Shown here one piece after another: positions 40,542 to 47,702 of a DNA stretch of 64,000 bases. Within the stretch, counting starts at the first letter, position 1; the number at the start of each line of letters is the position of its first letter. Position numbers and translations under genes: made by a program. A model generated the notes under the pieces. That model did not search any database. It was not told the DNA's origin and saw only the letters and a program-made list of their open reading frames with translations. The stretch comes from Chloroflexota bacterium (GTDB lineage: Bacteria > Chloroflexota > Anaerolineae > Anaerolineales > Villigracilaceae): assembly GCA_016234485.1 (NCBI GenBank), contig JACRBL010000010.1, positions 1-64,000 of the forward strand. Direction: 5' to 3'.

Positions 40542-41780
40542 TTAAGGCAATAACCTCTTGATCCATTCCTTGATATTCGCAAAGACCATATTCGGTTCTC
40601 CTTTCGCGCGGCGTTTTCTTCCGCTTCGGGCAGTCGTCATTCCCGCGTTTGCGTTGAAGCCCCAATACAGGAGTCCGACGCTGGTGGAATAAGCGGGGGA
40701 ATTTAATTTATCCACGAGACCAATCAGGTTTTCAGGTTGCGCGGCGCGCACAGGGACTCCCATCACGCTGGAGGCGAGTCTTTTGATGCCAGGCAACATG
40801 GATGAGCCGCCCGTCAACACCAGGCCCGCGGGGAGCAGGCCGTCGTAACCCGAGCGTTTGATCTCCTGATGAATGAGTTTGAAAAGTTCGGTCACACGCG
40901 CTTCGATGATGTGCGAAAGATCCTGGCGATTGATCTGCGCGGCGTGATCTTCGCCGAACGGACGAATGCTGAAATATTCCTCAGGTCCCACTTCGCTTCG
41001 CAACGCGTGACCCTGTTGCTTCTTCACTTCCTCGGCCTGCGTCACGGGCAGACGCAAACCGTGCGCGATGTCCTGCGTGATGTGATTGCCGCCCACGGCC
41101 AGCACCATCGTGTGCCACACGTCGCCGTCCACGTAGATCGCCAGGTCGGTCGTCCCGCCGCCGATGTCGCAGACGGCTACGCCCATTTGGCGTTCGTGCT
41201 CGGTGAGAGTCACCTCGCCCGAGGCCAGAGGGTTCAACACAAATTGCATTTCCTTTACGCCCGCCGCGCCCACGCATTGACGCAGGTTATCCACCGTCGC
41301 GGCGGAGGCGGTGATGATGTGCGTCTCCACTTCCAGTTTGTAACCGTGCAGGCCGATGGGCTGGCGAATGCCGTCCTGCCCGTCAATGGAGAAGCCGCGC
41401 GTGATGACGTGCACGATCTCACGGTCCGATGGGATCGCGATCGCGCGCGCCTGATCGAGGGCGTTGAGCATGTCGCTTTCGTCCACCACGCCGCCAGAGA
41501 TGGCCGCCGTCCCGCGCGAGTTCACGGAGGAAACGTGCGCGCCCGCCATGCTCACCAACGCGGTCGTGATCTCCAATCCCGAAGTCTGCTCGGCGCGTTG
41601 CACCGAACGCGTGATGGCCTGCGTGGCCGCGTTCAAATCAATGATGTTGCCTTTTTTGATTCCTTCCGACGGCTCAATGCCCACGCCGAGAATGCGAATG
41701 GACTTGCCTTCCTCCACGCGCCCAACCAGCGTGCAGATCTTCGTCGTGCCGACGTCTATGCCTACTACGATCTCATCCAT
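40542..41780 (-). CDS. ftsA: Cell division protein FtsA
   Basis: The actin-like ATPase ties FtsZ to the membrane (412 residues). The start MDEIVVGIDVGTTKICTLVG holds the phosphate-1 loop. Later motifs are VCDIGGGTTDLAIY (phosphate-2) and LVLTGGSSMLPG (adenosine). The C-terminal amphipathic membrane anchor is clear (NMVFANIKEWIKRLL). It begins one base after the ftsQ stop. Confidence 0.96.
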   Translation of the reverse strand: MDEIVVGIDVGTTKICTLVGRVEEGKSIRILGVGIEPSEGIKKGNIIDLNAATQAITRSVQRAEQTSGLEITTALVSMAGAHVSSVNSRGTAAISGGVVDESDMLNALDQARAIAIPSDREIVHVITRGFSIDGQDGIRQPIGLHGYKLEVETHIITASAATVDNLRQCVGAAGVKEMQFVLNPLASGEVTLTEHERQMGVAVCDIGGGTTDLAIYVDGDVWHTMVLAVGGNHITQDIAHGLRLPVTQAEEVKKQQGHALRSEVGPEEYFSIRPFGEDHAAQINRQDLSHIIEARVTELFKLIHQEIKRSGYDGLLPAGLVLTGGSSMLPGIKRLASSVMGVPVRAAQPENLIGLVDKLNSPAYSTSVGLLYWGFNANAGMTTARSGRKRRAKGEPNMVFANIKEWIKRLLP

Positions 41781-41781
41781 G

Positions 41782-42771
41782 TCATTGACCTACTCGATAA
41801 TATGGGGCGCTCGGATACGCCACGTTGATGAACGTCGGCGTGATGCCGCGTCCCAAAATTGATTCCACCAGCGCGGCGTACACGCGCAATTTCATATCCG
41901 TCTGCGCGGGGTCGGCGCCAAACCAGGCCGTCCAACCGCGCGCGTCCACCCAGCCGAGTCCGTGCTTCGGATCGTACAGCAAGACCGACCCCTGCGGGAC
42001 ATTTGGCGCGAGCAATCGAATGGACTCGACCACCTGCGCCGCCACATACGGGACGGGGGCCAACGCGTCAATCTCGGACCTTAGGCCGGCTGGCGGCGAC
42101 CCGAACGCGCTCACCACCACCAGGTCGCTTCGCTCGCCGCGTGGACGGAAGATCACGCCCTCCGCGTCCACCCAGGCGTACGAACCCGCCTGCTCCCAGC
42201 GGATGATCGGCTGGCGTTCCACGATGGTCGCGGTCACCTGGTTCGGCAAGTCCACGCGCACCTTCACCGAGGTGATTTCAGGGAAGTTGAGTCGCACCGC
42301 GTTCTCCACGTCCGCGGGGACGATGAAATAAACGGGCGAGCCGCTCAAACGCAAAACCGACTCGATCTCCTCCGCCGTCAGCATCTGATTGCCGACCACG
42401 GTCGCAGGAGCGACGCGGAAGAGCGGAGATGTCCACGCGAAGTAAATGGCCGCGCCGATCATGGCGACGAGGAAAAATGACAACAATCTCCAGCCGAGGC
42501 GAATGTGGACACGCGGCAGAGATGGGACGCGCGCCGCGCCTAACGCGTCATGCACAGGCGCGGCCGCGGCCACCGCCTCATACTTGCGGACGGGGCGCGT
42601 CTGTTGCTTCACCCGCTGTGTGGACGCGTCCAGCGTGACGCCGCGACGCGGCAGGGTCGGAGTCGGTTGCGAGGCGCGCGGGGCGGGTCGCTTGGCGGGG
42701 CGGCGGGTCTCTTCCTGTTTTCGGCGCTGACGTACAACGTCCGCGCGGGTGGGAGTCTCTTTAGCGCTCAC
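41782..42771 (-). CDS. ftsQ: Cell division protein FtsQ/DivIB
   Basis: The 329-residue protein has a long basic, Pro/Ala-rich cytoplasmic N-terminus (about 95 residues), one transmembrane helix (LLSFFLVAMIGAAIYFAW), a POTRA domain (FRVAPATVVGNQMLTAEEIE, then PEITSVKVRVDLPNQVTATI) and a beta domain. It recruits late division proteins with FtsL and FtsB-type partners. Its start overlaps the ddl stop by four bases. Confidence 0.92.
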   Translation of the reverse strand: MSAKETPTRADVVRQRRKQEETRRPAKRPAPRASQPTPTLPRRGVTLDASTQRVKQQTRPVRKYEAVAAAAPVHDALGAARVPSLPRVHIRLGWRLLSFFLVAMIGAAIYFAWTSPLFRVAPATVVGNQMLTAEEIESVLRLSGSPVYFIVPADVENAVRLNFPEITSVKVRVDLPNQVTATIVERQPIIRWEQAGSYAWVDAEGVIFRPRGERSDLVVVSAFGSPPAGLRSEIDALAPVPYVAAQVVESIRLLAPNVPQGSVLLYDPKHGLGWVDARGWTAWFGADPAQTDMKLRVYAALVESILGRGITPTFINVAYPSAPYYRVGQ

Positions 42772-43892
42772 TGGCTCCTCCGAAATTCGCGCGTGGTATG
42801 GTCACGCTCGGTCTTGCGATCCAACGCGAGTTGAATGAGGCGATCCACAAGTTCAGGATAGGAAACGCCCGTCGCGTTCCAAAGTTTCGGATACATACTG
42901 ATGCTGGTAAACCCAGGCAGGGTATTGAGCTCGTTGAGGATCACGCGTCCCGATTCTTTTTCGAGGAAGAAATCGGCTCTAGCCATTCCAGCGCAATCAA
43001 TGGTCTTATACGCGCGGACGGCGAGTTCGCGAATCTGAATCGATGTTTCTTCTGGAATCTGCGCGGGGATCATCAGCCCGCTGGTGCCGTCCACGTATTT
43101 CGATTCGTAAGAATAAAACTCGCGGCTCGGAAGGACTTCGCCGCACACCGAGGCGAGCGGCTCATCGTTGCCCAGCACGCTGACTTCGATCTCGCGGGCA
43201 TTGACCACACCGCGCTCGATGAGCACGCGCCGATCAAAAGACGCGGCTTCCATGATGCCCTCGCCCAAATCGGAGCGGTTGTTGCACTTCGAGATGCCCA
43301 CCGACGATCCCAAATTGGCGGGCTTGGCAAAGAGCGGATAATCGCCTAGCGCCTCGGCCTTGCGGATGACTTCGTTCATGTCGCGCTCGATCTCCGAGCG
43401 GCGGAACATTGCCCAATCGGCCACGGGGATGCCATTGGCGCGCATCACATCTTTGAAGATACCCTTGTCCATGCCGACTGCGGAACCAACCACGCCTGCG
43501 CCGACGTACGCGACATCGGCCAACTCGAAGAGTCCCTGCATCGTGCCGTCTTCGCCGAAGGTTCCGTGCAGGACGGGGAAGAGGACATCGAGGTCGGTGA
43601 GTTTCACGTATTGCGTATTGCGTATTGCGTAAAGCCCCTGGTAGCCAGGTTCAGGGAAGATGGCCGCGTGATCGAGAGAATCGGTCTTGCCTTGCTCCAA
43701 TTTTTCCAAAACATTCTCGCCAACAAACCAATTCCCATCATGCGTGATGCCGACGGGGAAGACCTCGTATTTTGCGGGGTCGAGCGCGGCAATGACGGAA
43801 CGCGCAGACATCAGCGAGACTTCATGCTCGCCTGAGCGTCCGCCAAAGAGGACGGCTACGCGGAGTTTGGGGGAGAGGGTGGCGGTTGGCAT
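42768..43892 (-). CDS. ddl: D-alanine--D-alanine ligase
   Basis: The ATP-grasp ligase joins two D-Ala for peptidoglycan precursors (374 residues). It has VAVLFGGRSGEHEVSLMSA at the N-terminus, VLFPVLHGTFGEDGTMQGLFE (catalytic Glu region), FAKPANLGSSVGISK in the grasp domain and ILNELNTLPGFTSISMYPKL at the metal site. A 26-base TACGCAATA tandem repeat (43606-43631) encodes AIRNTQYV just before the LHGTFGEDG strand. Confidence 0.95.
   Translation of the reverse strand: MPTATLSPKLRVAVLFGGRSGEHEVSLMSARSVIAALDPAKYEVFPVGITHDGNWFVGENVLEKLEQGKTDSLDHAAIFPEPGYQGLYAIRNTQYVKLTDLDVLFPVLHGTFGEDGTMQGLFELADVAYVGAGVVGSAVGMDKGIFKDVMRANGIPVADWAMFRRSEIERDMNEVIRKAEALGDYPLFAKPANLGSSVGISKCNNRSDLGEGIMEAASFDRRVLIERGVVNAREIEVSVLGNDEPLASVCGEVLPSREFYSYESKYVDGTSGLMIPAQIPEETSIQIRELAVRAYKTIDCAGMARADFFLEKESGRVILNELNTLPGFTSISMYPKLWNATGVSYPELVDRLIQLALDRKTERDHTTREFRRSQ
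43606..43631. repeat. TATTGCGTA triple repeat inside ddl
   Basis: Three exact tandem units of TATTGCGTA (plus-strand sense) are read on the minus strand as YAIRNTQYV. The same units fill intergenic gaps at 38948, 43890, 44441 and 51480. Confidence 0.85.
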
Positions 43893-43917
43893 ATTGCGTA
43901 TTTCGTATTGCGTAACG
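43890..43917. repeat. TATTGCGTA repeat left of the four-helix-bundle gene
   Basis: ATATTGCGTATTTCGTATTG followed by CGTAACG covers the ddl start region and the whole gap to the next gene. It is inverted relative to the copy on the far side of that gene (44441-44480). Confidence 0.8.
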
Positions 43918-43919
43918 GT

Positions 43920-44411
43920 TTAAGATAATGGCGCTTTTTCGAGGAGTTGGTCGAGGGTTAATTCTGATTGTGTGTAATATTTTGCTTCTTCTTCACGGAT
44001 CGTGCGGGTGCGCTCTTCGGGAGTAATCGTGAGAAGCAATTTGATGATTTGGGTTAAGAGTTGCATTCGATGTTCTGCTACTTCTGCGCCAAGAATATGG
44101 CGTCCTTTGTTATACCAGTCGCGGCTTTCGCGAGCAGAGCCAAGAGAGTATTCATAAAATCTGGCGCGGTCTTTACCTGAACTACGGGAATATCCTTCGG
44201 CAAGATTAGCGCTTATGGAACCGATGGCTTCATACAATTGGTTGGACAAGCCTATGGTTCGGCGATCATTCATTAACTTTGTCACATCAGGCCAGGCCAG
44301 ATCACCAACAAAAACTGCAACCTGATACACCTTCATTTTCCACAAGGTGTCGCCTCGCAGTGTTGGCGATACAGTCGTTAACCATTCCTGAAAATTGACA
44401 AATTTTTCCAT
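43920..44411 (-). CDS. Four-helix-bundle protein (23S rRNA intervening-sequence / S23 family)
   Basis: The 163-residue helical protein starts MEKFVNFQEWLTTVSP at ATG 44411 (GAAGAG ahead; GTG 44432 is in frame upstream). It carries the family signatures LSNQLYEAIGSISANLAEGY, then SRSSGKDRARFYEYSLGSAR and ESRDWY. These proteins are encoded in 23S rRNA intervening sequences, and relatives act as Avd accessory proteins in diversity-generating retroelements; most stand-alone copies have no known role. It is the one gene foreign to the mur/fts functions between murB and ddl, and is flanked by inverted TACGCAATA repeats. Confidence 0.88.
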   Translation of the reverse strand: MEKFVNFQEWLTTVSPTLRGDTLWKMKVYQVAVFVGDLAWPDVTKLMNDRRTIGLSNQLYEAIGSISANLAEGYSRSSGKDRARFYEYSLGSARESRDWYNKGRHILGAEVAEHRMQLLTQIIKLLLTITPEERTRTIREEEAKYYTQSELTLDQLLEKAPLS

Positions 44412-44440
44412 GTTCTCTTCATCGCGCGCCACTCATCGTT

Positions 44441-44480
44441 CAATACGCAATACGCAGTACGTAATACGCAGTAAGCAGTA
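44441..44480. repeat. TACGCAATA repeat right of the four-helix-bundle gene
   Basis: CAATACGCAATACGCAGTAC and GTAATACGCAGTAAGCAGTA run up to the stop codon of murB. Orientation is opposite to the copy at 43890-43917. Confidence 0.8.
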
Positions 44481-44481
44481 C

Positions 44482-45390
44482 TCACCAATCTCCGATCAAT
44501 TCAACTTCCAGTTCCAACGATACATTGAATTTTTCACGCACGGTTGTCTGTGTCAATTCGATCAACTTGCGAATATCATCGGCCTTTGTATCGCCGTGAT
44601 TGACAAAAAAATTTCCATGCACATTACTGATTTCCGCATTGCCGATGCGCGTGCCTTTCAATCCAGCCGCTTCGATCAGGCGTCCTGCGAAATCGCCTTC
44701 GGGATTCTTGAACATGGAACCCATGCTCGCGCCCGGCGGTTGCGTGGATTTGCGCTTGGAGACGAATTCACCGATTTTAAACCGAACTTCCTCTTTTACG
44801 CCATGCCTGAGACGCATTTCAGCGGACAAAATCACAAATTTTAAGGTGGAGCGTTTCAGCGCGCTGGCGCGATAACCATACTCCATTTTTTCCACAGGCC
44901 AATCTTCGCGGCCGTTTTCGGTCAAAATTTCGGCAGAGATGAGATTGCCAGCCATGTCGCCGCCGAACGCGCCAGCGTTGCCATAGACCGCGCCGCCGAC
45001 CGTGCCAGGGACAGTCGCGGCCCACTCGAGTCCCGCGAGACCATACTCTGCCGCGCGGTTCGCGAGACTGGTGAAGCCCGCGCCCGATTCCGCCCAGACC
45101 TTTGGCGCGTCGCCCGTTTCGAAGCGCACGTCCTTCGCCCGATTCAACACGACGACTCCGTGCACTCCCCCATCGCTGACGAGCACATTCGATCCGCCGC
45201 CCAATAAAACATACGGGACGCGCAGCTCCCAGATCCGTGTCATGGTCTCTGCCAGTTCATCCGCAGATTTGACCGTCACCAGCGCGTCCGCCGCCCCCCC
45301 AATCCGCGCAGACGTATACGCCGCAAGACTCACATTCTCTTGCAGCTTATCGCCAAAAGCATCGCGCAAATCAGCCAGCCAACTACTCAC
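44482..45390 (-). CDS. murB: UDP-N-acetylmuramate dehydrogenase
   Basis: The FAD enzyme reduces UDP-GlcNAc-enolpyruvate to UDP-MurNAc (302 residues). It has TSARIGGAADALV, the FAD loop VLLGGGSNVLVSDGG, ATVPGTVGGAVYGNAGAFGG and the catalytic PPGASMGSMFKNPEGDFAG with the proton-donor Ser. The C-terminal helix ends in LELEVELIGDW. It follows the 66-residue ORF by 13 bases. Confidence 0.96.
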   Translation of the reverse strand: MSSWLADLRDAFGDKLQENVSLAAYTSARIGGAADALVTVKSADELAETMTRIWELRVPYVLLGGGSNVLVSDGGVHGVVVLNRAKDVRFETGDAPKVWAESGAGFTSLANRAAEYGLAGLEWAATVPGTVGGAVYGNAGAFGGDMAGNLISAEILTENGREDWPVEKMEYGYRASALKRSTLKFVILSAEMRLRHGVKEEVRFKIGEFVSKRKSTQPPGASMGSMFKNPEGDFAGRLIEAAGLKGTRIGNAEISNVHGNFFVNHGDTKADDIRKLIELTQTTVREKFNVSLELEVELIGDW

Positions 45391-45403
45391 TGTTCTCTAC
45401 TCT

Positions 45404-45604
45404 CTACTTCTCTTCACTCAAAAGATCAATCAACTTAATCACCGCTTTCAAGTTCTCCAAATCCTTCTGAGACTTGTAAGGGACGGCGGTCTTCTTTGCA
45501 GGGCGTTTGGCCTTCTCATCGCCCGCGTGGACCAGGATCATTTTGAGCGGCGGCATGCCCAAGGTCACAGATTCGAAGCGGCGGGTTTCTTCCTTCTTTT
45601 GCAT
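45404..45604 (-). CDS. Small basic protein of unknown function between murC and murB
   Basis: The 66-residue protein begins MQKKEETRRFESVTLGMPPL. It is rich in Lys and ends in a predicted helix (LENLKAVIKLIDLLSEEK). GAGG lies seven bases before ATG 45604, and the spacing to murB is short, so translation is plausible. No homologous family was recognised. Confidence 0.55.
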   Translation of the reverse strand: MQKKEETRRFESVTLGMPPLKMILVHAGDEKAKRPAKKTAVPYKSQKDLENLKAVIKLIDLLSEEK

Positions 45605-45617
45605 GGTTCACCTCATT

Positions 45618-45735
45618 TAGTCTTTTGGTCGGTTGGTCGCTTGGTCAGTTAGTCGCTTCGTCGTTGAGATACAGCACGTCGGGATTCGACTGTTAGACTA
45701 CGCGGCCATCAGACTACGCGACCACCAGACCAGAT
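45618..45735. repeat. GGTCGGTTGGTCGC / GACTACGCGACCACC repeat reaching into murC
   Basis: A tandem TTGGTCGnTTGGTC block on the left and an inverted GACTACGCG-CCAnCAGAC block on the right fill the gap before murC. The right block continues into the coding region and encodes the last residues LSGLVVA and the TAG stop of murC. Confidence 0.65.
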
Positions 45736-47105
45736 AACACATTCGCGCTGACCTGGTCGGCATCCCCGGCGGAGAAGACGATGAGCACATCGCCAGGGCG
45801 GAGATTTTCGAGCAGATATTTTGTCGTATCCTTCAACTCGGCCACAAAATGCGCCGAGCGGTGTCGCATGGAACTGACCACCATCGCGCTGGTGAAATCC
45901 TGTTTGGGTTCGCGCGAGGCATACACTTCGGTGACGAGGACTTCGTCCGCATTATCAAAGGCTTTGACGAAATGCTCGAAGAGCGTCTGCGTGCGCGAGT
46001 AGGTGTGCGGTTGCCAGACAGCCCAAATCCGTTTTTCGGGGTAGCGCGCCCGCGCCGCGGCCAGTGTGGACTTGATCTCGGTGGGATGGTGGCCGTAGTC
46101 GTTGACAATCGTGATGTCGTTGACTTCGCCGATCACTTCAAAGCGACGGCCTGTGCCGCGAAATTCGCCCAGCGCCTCGGCGGCTTTTTTGGGAGGCAGT
46201 CCCAGCAATGCGGCCACCGAAAGCGCGGCGAGGGAATTTTGCACGTTATGTTTGCCTGGAACCTGAAGCGAAACGGGAATGGATTCTGTTTCGTGGAAGA
46301 GGTTCGAGACCGCTTCAAAATCGAAACCGCCGCGCTTGTTGGGTTTCAGATTGCGCGCCAGGGTGAACTGCGGCGCGTTGAGAGTCTGCTCGCCTTGCAC
46401 GCCGTAGGCCACAACGAGTTTGCCAGCTTTGCGCGCGCTGTTCATCAACGTGTTCGCGGCGGGGTCATCGAGACAGGCAATCAGCGCGCCGTCCGCGGGG
46501 ACGAGCGAGACGAAGGTCTCGAAGGCCGCGTACATGTCTTCGAAGGTGGGATAGCAATCGGGATGGTCATGCTCGATGTTGGTGACGATGGCGTAGAACG
46601 GTTTCAGACCGAGGAACATGCGGTCGTACTCGTCGGCTTCGATCACGAAGGGTTTGCCGCGCCCCGCGCGAGCGTTGGTCTTGAGATTCGAGAGCGTCGA
46701 GCCGACGATGAACGAGGGGTCGCGTCCGAGCGCGAAGAGCATCCACGCGATCATACCTGTGGTGGTGGTCTTGCCATGCGCGCCCGCCACGGCGATTCCA
46801 ATTTTGTCTTCCATCAGGCGGCCAAGAAAATCGGAGCGTTTGTAAACGGGAATGCCGCGTTTGCGCGCTTCCATCACTTCGGGGTTGTCGTCCGCGATGG
46901 CGGAGGAACGCACCACCCAGTCCGCGCCTGCCACGTTTTGGGCGTTGTGGCCCTTGTAGATGATCGCGCCGTCCCGTTGAAGTCCCTCGGCAAACGAAGA
47001 CAGGACGCGGTCCGAGCCAGAGACGGTCTCGCCCATTTCGAGCAGGAGACGCGCGATGGCGGAAAGTCCCGTGCCGCCGATGCCGATGAAGTGGATGTGA
47101 GTCAT
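45714..47105 (-). CDS. murC: UDP-N-acetylmuramate--L-alanine ligase
   Basis: The Mur ligase adds L-Ala to UDP-MurNAc (463 residues). It starts MTHIHFIGIGGTGLSAIARL, then has the P-loop AVAGAHGKTTTTGMIAW, FVIEADEYDRMFLGL, TNIEHDHPDCYP, and the C-terminal domain VNDYGHHPTEIKSTLAAAR and WAVWQPHTYSRTQ. The final seven residues and stop codon lie in a dispersed repeat, so the natural C-terminus may have been reset. Confidence 0.96.
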   Translation of the reverse strand: MTHIHFIGIGGTGLSAIARLLLEMGETVSGSDRVLSSFAEGLQRDGAIIYKGHNAQNVAGADWVVRSSAIADDNPEVMEARKRGIPVYKRSDFLGRLMEDKIGIAVAGAHGKTTTTGMIAWMLFALGRDPSFIVGSTLSNLKTNARAGRGKPFVIEADEYDRMFLGLKPFYAIVTNIEHDHPDCYPTFEDMYAAFETFVSLVPADGALIACLDDPAANTLMNSARKAGKLVVAYGVQGEQTLNAPQFTLARNLKPNKRGGFDFEAVSNLFHETESIPVSLQVPGKHNVQNSLAALSVAALLGLPPKKAAEALGEFRGTGRRFEVIGEVNDITIVNDYGHHPTEIKSTLAAARARYPEKRIWAVWQPHTYSRTQTLFEHFVKAFDNADEVLVTEVYASREPKQDFTSAMVVSSMRHRSAHFVAELKDTTKYLLENLRPGDVLIVFSAGDADQVSANVLSGLVVA

Positions 47106-47124
47106 GGTTTCTCTTGATTCGGAG

Positions 47125-47169
47125 TCCGAAGTCTCCCGACTTCGGATTTTCCAACGTCAGAGACGTTGG
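47125..47169. repeat. Paired hairpins between the CvpA-like gene and murC
   Basis: TCCGAAGTC-tccc-GACTTCGGA (47125-47146) and CCAACGTC-aga-GACGTTGG (47151-47169) are the same kind of short-loop pair as at 16032-16079. Confidence 0.75.
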
Positions 47170-47177
47170 AGTCCGAA

Positions 47178-47702
47178 TTATACGTACACAACCAGGATGA
47201 AGATCAACACGACGATGACCGCGAAGTAGATGGTGGGCGCGCCGAGCAAGTGCGGGGGCATGTATTCGATTATTTTTGCAACCTCGGCTTGAATTTCGGG
47301 ATTGCCTTTTACGACCATGCCGCCTGGATAACCGGCAACATCCCAGTAATACCAAAACGAACCCGCGATCAAATAGCCGTTGATGCCGCCGAGAAATAAC
47401 CCAAAGAGCGAGTCTTGCAATCGCTCGCGGCGCGCGCCGGCCTGCAAGCGCGCGATGCTGATGACGGTCTGGTAGCCAAAGTAAACCAACGTGCCGAACA
47501 CGATGATCCGCACCCAGAAGAGGGTGATGTCATTTTCGGGCAAGTTTTTCACCATGGGCGCGTAGGTTTTGAGAAGGTAGTTCAACGCCACGGCCACCAC
47601 CACCGCGAAGCCCACCAGCAATTCCTTGGCCCAGCCGCGCAACATGCCGATCACCGCGAACAGGATCACGTACATCCAGAAAACAGCGACGAGGCTGATC
47701 AT
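47178..47702 (-). CDS. CvpA-like membrane protein in the dcw cluster
   Basis: The 174-residue protein has four helices: an N-terminal FWMYVILFAVIGMLRGWAKE with the CvpA-like RGWxKE turn, two middle helices separated by RLQAGARRERLQDSLFGLFL, and a C-terminal anchor. CvpA proteins have roles in colicin production and envelope stress; the match is by layout and is moderate. Its start overlaps the murG stop (ATGA), so it is made with MurG. Confidence 0.65.
   Translation of the reverse strand: MISLVAVFWMYVILFAVIGMLRGWAKELLVGFAVVVAVALNYLLKTYAPMVKNLPENDITLFWVRIIVFGTLVYFGYQTVISIARLQAGARRERLQDSLFGLFLGGINGYLIAGSFWYYWDVAGYPGGMVVKGNPEIQAEVAKIIEYMPPHLLGAPTIYFAVIVVLIFILVVYV

Noticed and set aside
42429..42834. 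Small + strand frames over the ftsQ start region
   Set aside because: Shadows of the Pro/Ala/Arg-rich FtsQ N-terminus without translation signals.
43920..44411. Avd accessory gene of a diversity-generating retroelement
   Set aside because: The fold family is shared, but there is no reverse transcriptase gene and no template/variable repeat pair nearby.
45849..47117. Open frame of 422 residues opposite murC
   Set aside because: Antisense shadow; murC has every expected motif and the opposite frame has none.
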